From the NCBI GenBank assembly GCA_963765625.1, contig CAVXXD010000005.1:186001-250000 (forward strand): a DNA stretch of 64,000 bases, in the 5' to 3' direction. Below are positions 7,715 to 15,723 of this stretch, piece by piece; positions within the stretch are counted from its first letter, which is position 1; each line of letters opens with the position of its first letter. Source of the DNA: CAVXXD01 sp963765625. GTDB taxonomy: Bacteria > Actinomycetota > Geothermincolia > Geothermincolales > Geothermincolaceae. Position numbers and translations under genes: made by a program. The notes beneath the pieces were generated by a model. It made no database searches and was not told the DNA's origin. It saw nothing but the letters and a program-made list of their open reading frames with translations.

Positions 7715-9334
7715 TCACTGAATGACTTTCCACGATTTTACCTGGAAGGGTATGGGGAAACCGGCGACCGGCACGGAAGGCCGGCGATAGGTGATGCCGG
7801 TGCCCGTCCAGAGGGACAGGTCCGCGTCGCGCAACATGATCGAGCCCTTGGCGGTGATCTGTCCCAGGATATCCTTGAAGAACTGCAGGGGATAGTCTAC
7901 CGCATAATCGCTGCCGTTGTACCCCGAGTAGATGAAGAGGGTATCCATGGGGGACAGGTTCCAGTCGATGCCGCTGCTGAACCTGACCTTGCCCTGGGCG
8001 ATAACCTGATACTCGCAATTCTCCTCCATCCACCAGCCGGAATTTATGGTGACGTCCCCCAGCGCCACGAACACCCCCTTGGTGTTGGCCTTCAGATCCG
8101 TACTGTCGATCAACAGGTTGCCCTCGCTGAAACATATCCAGCCGTTGAAGAGGGCCTGGGTGGACTCGTTGATCTCTATGGGGTCAGGAGTGGCGGTCCC
8201 GCCGTTGGAACTATTCCAGTACTGGGCACTGTCGTCGGAGCTGAAATAGTGCTTCTCGGAATACCCGTTATCCTCCGCCCAGACGTCCTGTATCTTGGCC
8301 TGGGCGCGGTACCAGTCCCAGTCAGGCTCGGGCAGGACGACTTCGGGCACGATGCTGCTGCCCTGATATTCGCTTCTAGTGCCCAGGATGGTCAGGTAGC
8401 CGCCGAGCTTTATCCCGAATATCGAGATGGGATTGTCGATATCGGCCGTATCCAGGTCACCTCCGGCGATGCAGTTGCCGTCAATGGTTATGTAGGAAGA
8501 TGCCAGAAGCCATGTCTCGGCGTCCAGGTCTATCTCCCCGCCGGCAAAGACACCCTCCCCGAGGGCCTCGAACTGGGCCGAGTCGAAGGAACTGCCCCCG
8601 GTCACCCTCACCGCCGAGCTGGCGGCTATGCCGGAAAACGCCCTCAGGTGGCAGTAATCCCTGGCGTAGACGTTACCGTTGATCTGCAACCCCACGCCGA
8701 AGCCCAGGATCAGTTTTTCATTGAGAAAATCCAGGTTCCTGCCGTAGACGTTGCCGTTGACCTTGAAGTCCGTGTAGCCCAACAAGCCCCCGGAATCGAG
8801 GTATATGGTTCCGGACTCGGAAAAGAGCACGTAATTCAGGGCATCGAAATACTTGTCGGTCCCTGCGAAAGCCACCTTCTCCTCCAGTTTGCGGGTGAAG
8901 GTCGTGCCGTCGTCATTGGTGTAAGTGCCCGTGGAAGTGATCGTCCAGTCCTTGGAGCCGTTGAGGGGATCGCTGTTTTCGATGGTGGCGATGAAGTAAG
9001 GGTTGGCGTCGAGGCGCGGGTCGTCCGGATCCTCGGGGATCGTCTTTCCGGAAACGGGCACCAGTTCCCTGGACAACTCGGCATGAGCCGCCGATATGCC
9101 GCTCTCGGCTGCGTCGAAAGCCTTGCCGGACGCCATGAGGCCCTGGGCGTTCATCAGGGAGTAGAGGGCCATGATCATTGCCGTAGCGCCCAGAACGGCC
9201 AGCATGGAGATGATAAAGAGCACCATGACCATGGCAAACCCCTCTTCACTCCGCTCAACTGTCCCCGTCCGGCCTTCTCGAGCCGGCGTCCGCGCCTGCG
9301 TGATCCTCTTGTATCTTCTCATGTAGCCTCTCAT
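7715..9334 (-). CDS. PilX-like minor pilin/pilus assembly protein
   Basis: Residues 32-75 form the only membrane segment (GFAMVMVLFIISMLAVLG) and are followed by MASGKAFDAAESGI, the N-terminal pattern of PilX-type pseudopilins, which lack the strict E5 of major pilins. The remaining roughly 450 residues are a predicted extracellular, beta-rich domain with repeated short strands of the form x-N-G-N-V-Y, which suggests a beta-helix. It is the last gene of a four-gene minor-pilin operon and is followed by a terminator. Length is large for PilX (usually under 200 residues). Its partner or ligand is unknown. Confidence 0.7.
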   Translation of the reverse strand: MRGYMRRYKRITQARTPAREGRTGTVERSEEGFAMVMVLFIISMLAVLGATAMIMALYSLMNAQGLMASGKAFDAAESGISAAHAELSRELVPVSGKTIPEDPDDPRLDANPYFIATIENSDPLNGSKDWTITSTGTYTNDDGTTFTRKLEEKVAFAGTDKYFDALNYVLFSESGTIYLDSGGLLGYTDFKVNGNVYGRNLDFLNEKLILGFGVGLQINGNVYARDYCHLRAFSGIAASSAVRVTGGSSFDSAQFEALGEGVFAGGEIDLDAETWLLASSYITIDGNCIAGGDLDTADIDNPISIFGIKLGGYLTILGTRSEYQGSSIVPEVVLPEPDWDWYRAQAKIQDVWAEDNGYSEKHYFSSDDSAQYWNSSNGGTATPDPIEINESTQALFNGWICFSEGNLLIDSTDLKANTKGVFVALGDVTINSGWWMEENCEYQVIAQGKVRFSSGIDWNLSPMDTLFIYSGYNGSDYAVDYPLQFFKDILGQITAKGSIMLRDADLSLWTGTGITYRRPSVPVAGFPIPFQVKSWKVIQ

Positions 9335-9349
9335 CTTCCATCACTCCCT

Positions 9350-10012
9350 TTATGGGTACACTGCCAGCTGGTTGCGGATGGACACCGATTCAGTTCCTGA
9401 GGTGGTCACGTATTGGTCGGATTCATACATCCTGTGGCCTTCCGAGCCTGAGCCTACCGCGATCTGGTAGCCGCGCGTGATGGTCATGTTGATCTCCACG
9501 CGCTCGATAACGGTGGTATCGACTACGCCATCTTCTCCGGTTTCGTACGCGGTTATTATTTTGCCGTCCGCATCGTAGTAACTAAAGGCGAGGCTCTCTA
9601 CGTCAGTGACGATGGTTTCCGCGGCTTCCCCTTCCGCCTGGGAGACCTGCAGTTCGGTCCCGTTCAGCGTGAAAGTGATCAGGCGGGTCTGGGTCGCATC
9701 GGCATACGCGTAGAAGCTGACGCTGCTCCCGCCCGGCACGCACCCTCCCGGCACGAAGTAATGGGCCACTCTCATCTGCCAGGTCATCTTATCCATGGCC
9801 TGGCGCCATTCCTGATTGATCTCGGCATTGTACATGGTCGTCCTGGTCAGAGAGACCCCGGTCTGCGAGAAGTTGAAGGCGGCGTAGGTGAGCACGAACA
9901 GGAGCATTATCCCGACCAGCAGCTCGGCTATGGAGAAGGCATCCTCTCGCGCCAGCCGCTCCCGGCAACCTGCCTTGACCGCCTGGAACCTGTTCACTTT
10001 CGCGTCTTTCAT
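9350..10012 (-). CDS. PilW-like minor prepilin
   Basis: This 220-residue protein has a class III signal: a basic leader, then AFSIAELLVGIMLLF, with the glutamate at position +5 of the mature form. The residue before the cleavage site is alanine, where glycine is usual; alanine is tolerated by some prepilin peptidases. The rest is an extracellular domain of about 180 residues. It lies 15 bases before the PilX-like gene and 13 bases after the 929-aa prepilin. Minor pilins of this set normally prime pilus assembly at the tip. Confidence 0.75.
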   Translation of the reverse strand: MKDAKVNRFQAVKAGCRERLAREDAFSIAELLVGIMLLFVLTYAAFNFSQTGVSLTRTTMYNAEINQEWRQAMDKMTWQMRVAHYFVPGGCVPGGSSVSFYAYADATQTRLITFTLNGTELQVSQAEGEAAETIVTDVESLAFSYYDADGKIITAYETGEDGVVDTTVIERVEINMTITRGYQIAVGSGSEGHRMYESDQYVTTSGTESVSIRNQLAVYP

Positions 10013-10025
10013 ATCCTCACTTCCC

Positions 10026-12815
10026 CTACCATGTCTGCCCGCTCGGGTTACCAGAGGTCAGACTCTTTATCGTCCACCGGTTGGTGTACGGCGTAGACTG
10101 ACTGTCGATACTATTCGTCAAGGTGATGTCGTAGTCGCCCGTGCCGGAGTTCACGTTCCAGTTCGGGCTGAAAGAACCGTGGCTGTTCCAGTTCGCCAGT
10201 GTGCTGTCGGGCACCGTGTAGAGCAGCACACTGTGGTTGACGCGATCGACGATCGCCACATACTGCCCGGTCATGTCCACCCCGTTGCTGCCGTCAGCTT
10301 CTATGTTGATACTGGTATTGGAGCCCGTAGTGGAGTCGAGAAAACCCTTGCCCTTGAGCATCATCTTGATGTCACCATAACGTTTGCCCCAGGCTTTGGC
10401 GGACGCCGTTTCGACAGTATAGTAGTAGTTGTTCGCGAAAAGCCAGTAGTAATACCTTATGGTCACCGCGCCGGAGCTGGCGGCAAGAAGTGTCGGTGCG
10501 CCATATTGCACCGTGAAGGTCGACCCCACGTACTCCCCTGGCTCGTAAGGGTCCACGACCCATAGTTTATACAGAGTCCCGCCAACCACACAGGGGACCT
10601 GGATGAGATTGAGTTCTCCCGCCACGGTTGTCGTCGTAATGGCCGCTGCCGCTTCCCCGTCACCTACCCCGATCTCGTAACGCGTCCCGGTGCCGTCGTT
10701 CTTCTGGTAGTAGACCTTGTCCGTAGGCAGGAACCCGGTGCCGGTCACCGCCAGCCCCAGGTCGTAGTAGTTATAGTACCAGCCGGAATTAGCACCGGTT
10801 GCAGTGTTCCTGATAGTAGTGATCGTCGGCTTGTTGCGCACCAGGTAGGCGTATGTCGTCGTGCTGTCCATAACGGCATCCAGATAGGCCTGCTGGTGTG
10901 TCACGGTATTATACAGGTACAGCCAGCACTCGGAAGGCGATACCTGCGCGTTGAACCCGTTAAGGTTGAAGTTCGCCTCAATCAGATCGGAGCTCAGGTA
11001 CTGGATGTCACCTGCCGCGACGTACTCCGGCAGCGTGCCTCCCCATTCGTCGATAGGCTCCCAGGTCTCAGGGTCGTATCCCACCGACGGCAAGGGCATG
11101 TCCACGATTCCCGCCGCCCCGAGGTAGACCTTTACCTCGTCCCAGTTATCCTGCACGTCCAGGCTCTTGCCCTCGATGGTCAGGTTGTACGTCTTGTTCT
11201 TGAAGCCCCAGTTGCGCCTGAACCCGCCAAAAGCAGTATAAACACTCGTGTCGTACATACGATAGACGCTCAGCTGCGGCTCCTCCACGTCGACATAGAA
11301 CGTGGAGATACCCACCCTGTCCCCGAGTTGCCCGACCCTGTCGTAGTCCCGGCAGTTCCAGACCTCGACGTAGTACCGCTGGTAATTCTTGGTCGTGACG
11401 ACGCCATCTTCATCCACCACGGTCTTCTCGAAGGGGTAGTCCCAGCCTTCAGTCGAACGTCCCCTGAGGTTGAACTGGTCGGTGATGGTGTCGCTGTCCG
11501 CGCCGCCCGTGTAATTATTGCCGCTGACGATGCTGGTCGGGGTGGATTGGATGTCTTCCTTGCTCAGGTAGCGGTCCTGGATCACCCTGGTGCGGTCTAC
11601 GGTACCGTCGGCATTGCACCAGACCAGTTGCATCACCGCATAGCATCGCCGCAGGCGGACGGGGTACGTCGCGCTGCTGTTCCAGGCCAGTATGGGATTG
11701 CCCTTGATGGTAGCCGCGAAACTGCCTACACTTCCGGCGACATCCTGGAAATTACCCTCCGCGGTGACGGGGAAGATCTCCCCGTTGGTCTCGCTGCTCA
11801 CGGCCTCATCTATCACGGGTTCGGGGAACTCCACCACGAATCCCTGGTAGAGTATGGCATAAGCCGATTCCTTGTCGAGCCTCACATCCCATCCCCCCGG
11901 CTCGGCGTAGCTGCCGAAACTCGCCCAGGGCATGGTCTCGAGATTGTTGACGCTCGCAAGGTTGACGGACCCCCACAGAATGCCGTCCTGCACCTCGCTG
12001 GTATCCGTCAGGGTGATCGGGATGTCATCGTGACCCTGCATCGTCAAGCAGGCCGTGCTGCTGGCATCGAACCCGTATCCGGTTATCTTCAAGGGTATGC
12101 TGTTGACGTTATGCGGCGCGGAGTTGGAAGTGGAGCCCTGCTTGCTCGTATCCCCGCCCTGGCTGATAACCTCGATCGCGGATACGCCCAGGTTGGCCTG
12201 GGCCTGGGTCCGCGTCATGACCGACGTGGTCGAATTGCTCTTCTCCGCTCCGTTGTCATCCATGTAGTAAGCCTTCACCTCGAACTTGATGAGGTTGATG
12301 GGCATGTTCGTATCGTCACTCGGATCGTCGGTATTGGCGCTGGCGTAGGTGCTGCTCTTGCCTTTTGGCCCCCAGTATCCCCACATGGACGCCAGGGTCA
12401 TGTCGTCATTGAGGAAGGCCATGTTGACGGTAATGCGGAATTGGGGATAGGGATCCTGATCGTAATCCTTGACCTCGACTTCGTACTGGTCGTCCCACGA
12501 GTTATCGAGGCCCCTGGACCCGGAGACCGCTTCCCAGTAGAAATCGTCCATATCCGTTTCCCCTACTTCTGAGTTGTAGGGCGTGTAGAACGACCTTGAC
12601 CAGACGATTTCCGAGTAGTTGCGCAGGCACACCTCGGCCTTGTTCAGGTCCGCGGCCGTGGAAGATAACCTGATGGAAGTACCAAAGAGCTGCATCAGGG
12701 GCAGGGTGACCATGGTCAGCACCAGCCCGGCTACGAGCACTTCAACGATGCTGAAGCCTCCCTGGTTGCGCCCAGGCGTCATCGTCTTTCTGAGCATCCT
12801 TTTCCAGCGCTTCAT
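10026..12815 (-). CDS. Giant PilV-like minor prepilin with IPT/TIG-like extracellular domains
   Basis: The class III signal reads GGFSIVEVLVAGLVL, with cleavage after glycine and E5 present. It is followed by a hydrophobic helix and then about 890 extracellular residues, where PilV proteins usually have about 150. Three stretches resemble IPT/TIG beta-sandwiches: SIPLKITGYGFDAS, NKTYNLTIEGKSLDV and LGLAVTGTGFLPTDKVYY. The domain is rich in Tyr, Trp, Ser and Thr, as in adhesins. I chose the ATG at 12815 because GGAAGG lies nine bases before it; a TTG at 12836 overlaps the previous stop. A pilus-tip adhesin is my inference from the architecture. Confidence 0.75.
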   Translation of the reverse strand: MKRWKRMLRKTMTPGRNQGGFSIVEVLVAGLVLTMVTLPLMQLFGTSIRLSSTAADLNKAEVCLRNYSEIVWSRSFYTPYNSEVGETDMDDFYWEAVSGSRGLDNSWDDQYEVEVKDYDQDPYPQFRITVNMAFLNDDMTLASMWGYWGPKGKSSTYASANTDDPSDDTNMPINLIKFEVKAYYMDDNGAEKSNSTTSVMTRTQAQANLGVSAIEVISQGGDTSKQGSTSNSAPHNVNSIPLKITGYGFDASSTACLTMQGHDDIPITLTDTSEVQDGILWGSVNLASVNNLETMPWASFGSYAEPGGWDVRLDKESAYAILYQGFVVEFPEPVIDEAVSSETNGEIFPVTAEGNFQDVAGSVGSFAATIKGNPILAWNSSATYPVRLRRCYAVMQLVWCNADGTVDRTRVIQDRYLSKEDIQSTPTSIVSGNNYTGGADSDTITDQFNLRGRSTEGWDYPFEKTVVDEDGVVTTKNYQRYYVEVWNCRDYDRVGQLGDRVGISTFYVDVEEPQLSVYRMYDTSVYTAFGGFRRNWGFKNKTYNLTIEGKSLDVQDNWDEVKVYLGAAGIVDMPLPSVGYDPETWEPIDEWGGTLPEYVAAGDIQYLSSDLIEANFNLNGFNAQVSPSECWLYLYNTVTHQQAYLDAVMDSTTTYAYLVRNKPTITTIRNTATGANSGWYYNYYDLGLAVTGTGFLPTDKVYYQKNDGTGTRYEIGVGDGEAAAAITTTTVAGELNLIQVPCVVGGTLYKLWVVDPYEPGEYVGSTFTVQYGAPTLLAASSGAVTIRYYYWLFANNYYYTVETASAKAWGKRYGDIKMMLKGKGFLDSTTGSNTSINIEADGSNGVDMTGQYVAIVDRVNHSVLLYTVPDSTLANWNSHGSFSPNWNVNSGTGDYDITLTNSIDSQSTPYTNRWTIKSLTSGNPSGQTW

Positions 12816-12832
12816 CTGTCTCACCCTTCCAC

Positions 12833-13351
12833 TCAATATGTGACATTACCCAGTTCGTTGATGCTTACCGTCTTGGATTTACCACCACAACTTATCGTAA
12901 CCGACGCGGGTGTGATGTTCATGAGGACGCCCTGAGGCTGGATGACGATGGTAGCTGCGCTTTCGATGCTCAAATCAGACTGGCCATCCAGTAATTTGTT
13001 GATGTATTTGCCGCCCTCTTCGTCATAGGAAACACCGGCGGGCGGTTGTTCCGAGGTAGTGATAGTCGTGCCGTAGGGATCGACATACGAAGTGCTCACC
13101 TCGTAGGTGTTATTACTATCGTTGAAGGTCAATGTAACCGTGCGATTCTGGTTGACGGCCAGGTTCACCGCATTGTCCATGGCTGCCTTGACCTGTTCGG
13201 CCGCGGCGTTGAGCTGGCTGGTTTCCCGCATGTTCATGTAGTTGAATACCGCGAGGCCGCTGATGATGGAAAGAATGAGGATGTAGGCTATCAGTTCGAC
13301 CAGGGTGAATCCGCTTTCTTCCCTGGACCTGGCAGACAGTTTCTCGATCAC
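12833..13351 (-). CDS. FimT/GspH-like minor prepilin
   Basis: The leader ends in EESG and the mature N terminus reads FTLVELIAYILILSII, with E5 and a 20-residue hydrophobic helix. About 140 extracellular residues follow, the size of GspH/FimT proteins. I chose the GTG at 13351 because GGGGGAGG lies five bases before it; a longer ATG start at 13381 has no ribosome site. It is the first gene of the minor-pilin operon, whose promoter lies at 13506-13533. Confidence 0.8.
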   Translation of the reverse strand: MIEKLSARSREESGFTLVELIAYILILSIISGLAVFNYMNMRETSQLNAAAEQVKAAMDNAVNLAVNQNRTVTLTFNDSNNTYEVSTSYVDPYGTTITTSEQPPAGVSYDEEGGKYINKLLDGQSDLSIESAATIVIQPQGVLMNITPASVTISCGGKSKTVSINELGNVTY

Positions 13352-13505
13352 GTTTTCCTCCCCCGGTTTATATCCAACCATTACCTATATTTTACCATTT
13401 CGCCTGATAGGCCTTTTGTGGGTAGACTTGCCTGAAAAGCCGCTCCGTTTCCGCTCTAACCAGTACTTTTATCGTCACGATCACTCTGTTTCCTTTAGCT
13501 CAATC

Positions 13506-13533
13506 AATATATAGCAATGCAAAAGCTGTGCAA
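13506..13533 (-). promoter_or_regulatory. Promoter of the minor-pilin operon
   Basis: TTGCAC (13528-13533) and TATATT (13506-13511) are separated by 16 bases on the minus strand, giving a good sigma70-type promoter and a leader of about 150 bases before the GTG at 13351. Two direct repeats lie immediately upstream of the -35. Confidence 0.6.
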
Positions 13534-13535
13534 AG

Positions 13536-13555
13536 TATGTTACGTTTATGTTACG
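13536..13555 (-). repeat. Paired 9-bp direct repeats upstream of the minor-pilin promoter
   Basis: CGTAACATA occurs twice on the minus strand (13547-13555 and 13536-13544), 11 bases apart start to start, so both copies face the same side of the helix. The second ends two bases before the -35. This is the position of an activator site. The binding protein is unknown. Confidence 0.55.
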
Positions 13556-13563
13556 CTCAAATT

Positions 13564-13593
13564 ATAATACCTGTTCAATGGCGGTTTTATCAA
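13564..13593 (-). promoter_or_regulatory. Possible second, distal promoter of the minor-pilin operon
   Basis: TTGATA and TATTAT are separated by 18 bases on the minus strand, upstream of the direct repeats. The surrounding 250 bases between aroQ and the pilin operon are strongly AT-rich compared with the rest of the window and hold no gene that I can support. Confidence 0.35.
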
Positions 13594-13632
13594 TATTCTT
13601 ACACTATCCCTATTATATTAGTATATTATTTC

Positions 13633-14076
13633 TTACAGCTTTTTTCCCTGTAATATCGCCTCCAGTGCAAGCAGGTAGGAAAGGTGCCCGAAACCGCTGA
13701 TCACGCCGTATGCCGCCGGGGATATCACCGACCTGCTCCGCCACTCCTCCCGGGAGAAGATGTTACTGAGGTGCACCTCCACCACCGGAACGGAGATAGC
13801 GCGCACCGCATCATGCAGGGCATAGCTGTAATGGGTCAGGGCTCCGGGGTTCAGTATCACTCCCGCATAACCTTCCCGGGCTTCCTGCAGCCAGTCTACC
13901 AGGGTTCCTTCATGATTACTCTGGCGGATGTCGATCTCGCATCCCAGTTCCTCTGCCCGGCGGAAAAGCCCTTCCTCCATCTCCACCCAGGAAACCAGGC
14001 CGTAAAGTTCCGGCTCCCGCTCTCCCAGCAGGTTGAGATTCGGGCCGTTCAACAGCATCACCTTCAATGAGCCCAC
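13633..14076 (-). CDS. aroQ: 3-Dehydroquinate dehydratase, type II
   Basis: It removes water from 3-dehydroquinate to give 3-dehydroshikimate. The 147-residue length and the motifs are those of the type II enzyme: LNGPNLNLLGEREPELYG with the catalytic tyrosine, SNHEGTLVDWL, NPGALTHYSYALHDA and VEVHLSNIFSREEWR. The ATG at 14076 lies 13 bases inside the end of aroB. It is the last gene of aroC-aroK-aroB-aroQ. Confidence 0.97.
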   Translation of the reverse strand: MGSLKVMLLNGPNLNLLGEREPELYGLVSWVEMEEGLFRRAEELGCEIDIRQSNHEGTLVDWLQEAREGYAGVILNPGALTHYSYALHDAVRAISVPVVEVHLSNIFSREEWRSRSVISPAAYGVISGFGHLSYLLALEAILQGKKL

Positions 14077-15224
14077 TTCCCGTCACCCCTTTCCTCGATG
14101 ATCCCGGCATCCTCCTCCAGGACCGTCCGGATGGCTGAGACCATCTCCCGGTCCGGGTTCCGGCATAAAGTCACAGGTTGGCCGATGTTCTCGAGCAGCA
14201 CCAGGCGCAGTCCTCCTTCTTCCCGCTTCTTGTCGAAGGACATGCTTTTCACCATGTCCCCGGCAAGCCCTTCCGCGTCAGGCCCCTGTTGTATCAGGCC
14301 GGTCAGGCCCAGGCTTCTCAGCAATTCCATATGATTCAGATAAAGCCCTCTTCCGGCCAACTCGAGTGACTCCGACAGTCGCGCGGCCATGCGCATTCCC
14401 ACCGCCACGGCTTCCCCGTGCAGGAAAGAAGAGAAGGCCGTGGCCGTTTCCAGCGCGTGGGCAAAGGTGTGCCCGTAGTTCAGCAGGATGCGGCGCCCAC
14501 TCATATCTCGCTCGTCCTCCTCGACGAGCCTGGCTTTGATGGCGGCGCAAGCCGATATGGCCCTGACCAGCTCCACCTCCCGCCGATCCAGGAGCGCCGT
14601 CCCCTTCTCCTTCAGCCAGGCATGAAAGGCAGGGTCGAATACCATGGCATATTTCGCCACTTCTCCGAAGCCTGAGACATATTCCCGCTCCGGCAGGGTG
14701 GAAAGGAGGGCGGTGTCGCAAAAGACGCCGGCCGGCTGGTAAAAAAACCCCACCAGATTCTTCCCCTGAGGCATGTCCACTCCCACCTTACCCCCGATGC
14801 TTGAATCCACCATGGCCATGAGAGTGGTCGGCACCTGGAAGTATCTGATCCCGCGCAGATAGGAAGCGGCAACGAATCCGCCCAGGTCGCCCGCTACTCC
14901 CCCGCCCCAGGTTATCAGGGCGTCGGAGCGTTCCACCCCCAGGCCCAGCATTTCACGGTATATACGGTTGACGGTGTTGAGGTTCTTGTGTTTTTCACCG
15001 GGCGGGAAAAGCACCGGGTGGAGACTCCGCCCTCCCGCCCCCAGCCGTTCAGCCAGTTCGCTCCATTGACGGCGGTGCTTCTTCTCCAATGTAGTGTGGC
15101 TGATCAGAACGACCTTCCGGCATCCGGCCAGGCCTGTCACCGAACCAGACAGGTGCTCCAGCATGCCCGAGCCGATGGTTACGTCGTACTCTCGTCCCGG
15201 CAGGTTTACCGCGATCTTCTCCAT
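14064..15224 (-). CDS. aroB: 3-Dehydroquinate synthase
   Basis: It converts DAHP to 3-dehydroquinate with NAD and a metal ion. The 386-residue protein shows LITWGGGVAGDLGGFVAASYLRGI, VDSSIGGKVGVD, KNLVGFFYQP and the metal-binding histidines in LNYGHTFAHALE and FLHGEAVAVGM. It overlaps aroK by 19 bases and aroQ by 13 bases, so the four shikimate genes are likely translated as one coupled unit. Confidence 0.97.
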   Translation of the reverse strand: MEKIAVNLPGREYDVTIGSGMLEHLSGSVTGLAGCRKVVLISHTTLEKKHRRQWSELAERLGAGGRSLHPVLFPPGEKHKNLNTVNRIYREMLGLGVERSDALITWGGGVAGDLGGFVAASYLRGIRYFQVPTTLMAMVDSSIGGKVGVDMPQGKNLVGFFYQPAGVFCDTALLSTLPEREYVSGFGEVAKYAMVFDPAFHAWLKEKGTALLDRREVELVRAISACAAIKARLVEEDERDMSGRRILLNYGHTFAHALETATAFSSFLHGEAVAVGMRMAARLSESLELAGRGLYLNHMELLRSLGLTGLIQQGPDAEGLAGDMVKSMSFDKKREEGGLRLVLLENIGQPVTLCRNPDREMVSAIRTVLEEDAGIIEERGDGKWAH

Positions 15225-15715
15225 ATTTCCTCGATCTCCGCCGCTACTTCCCCGGGTTCCCTGCCGTCCGTATCGATGGAATGGTCGGCTGTCTCCCGGT
15301 AATACGGTTCTCTCTCTTCGAGCATCTTCCTGATCTTGTCAAGCCGCCCGTCTCCCGCCAGTAAGGGGCGGGTATTGTCTTTTTCGAGCCGGCGCAGTAT
15401 CGCCTCCGGTGATGCCAGGAGATGGAACACTTCTCCCGAGTTTCGAAGGGCCACCCGGTTGCCGGCCCGCAGTACCGCTCCGCCTCCACAGGAGACGACT
15501 TTCGGAGCTTCTTCGATCAGGCCGTGGATGACCTCGCCCTCCTTATCCCGGAAGGTTTCTTCACCCAGGTCCCGGAATATGTCAGCCACCGTCATGCCCG
15601 TGTCTTCCTCCACCCTGGAGTCCGTGTCCGCGAAAGGCATTCCCAGGCGGTCAGCCAGGTCCCTGCCCACGCTGCTCTTTCCGGTCCCCATGAAGCCTAT
15701 GAGAATCAGGTGCAC
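15206..15715 (-). CDS. aroK: Shikimate kinase
   Basis: It phosphorylates shikimate with ATP. The 169-residue protein has the P-loop GFMGTGKSS, the shikimate-binding segments FADTDSRVEE, FRDKE and VSCGGGAVL, and the lid arginine in NTRPLLAG. A longer open frame exists upstream, but it is the shadow of aroC; the GTG at 15715, eight bases after the aroC stop, gives the normal length. aroK next to pilus genes is a known association in Proteobacteria, where pilMNOPQ is followed by aroK-aroB. Confidence 0.95.
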   Translation of the reverse strand: MHLILIGFMGTGKSSVGRDLADRLGMPFADTDSRVEEDTGMTVADIFRDLGEETFRDKEGEVIHGLIEEAPKVVSCGGGAVLRAGNRVALRNSGEVFHLLASPEAILRRLEKDNTRPLLAGDGRLDKIRKMLEEREPYYRETADHSIDTDGREPGEVAAEIEEIWRRSR

Positions 15716-15723
15716 CCCGCGCC

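Noticed and set aside
10896..12572. A 558-codon plus-strand open frame opposite the giant minor prepilin
   Set aside because: No ribosome site or recognisable domain; the minus frame has a complete prepilin signal.
14064..14076. Frameshift at the aroB/aroQ junction
   Set aside because: Both proteins are complete and the overlap is an ordinary 13-base translational coupling.
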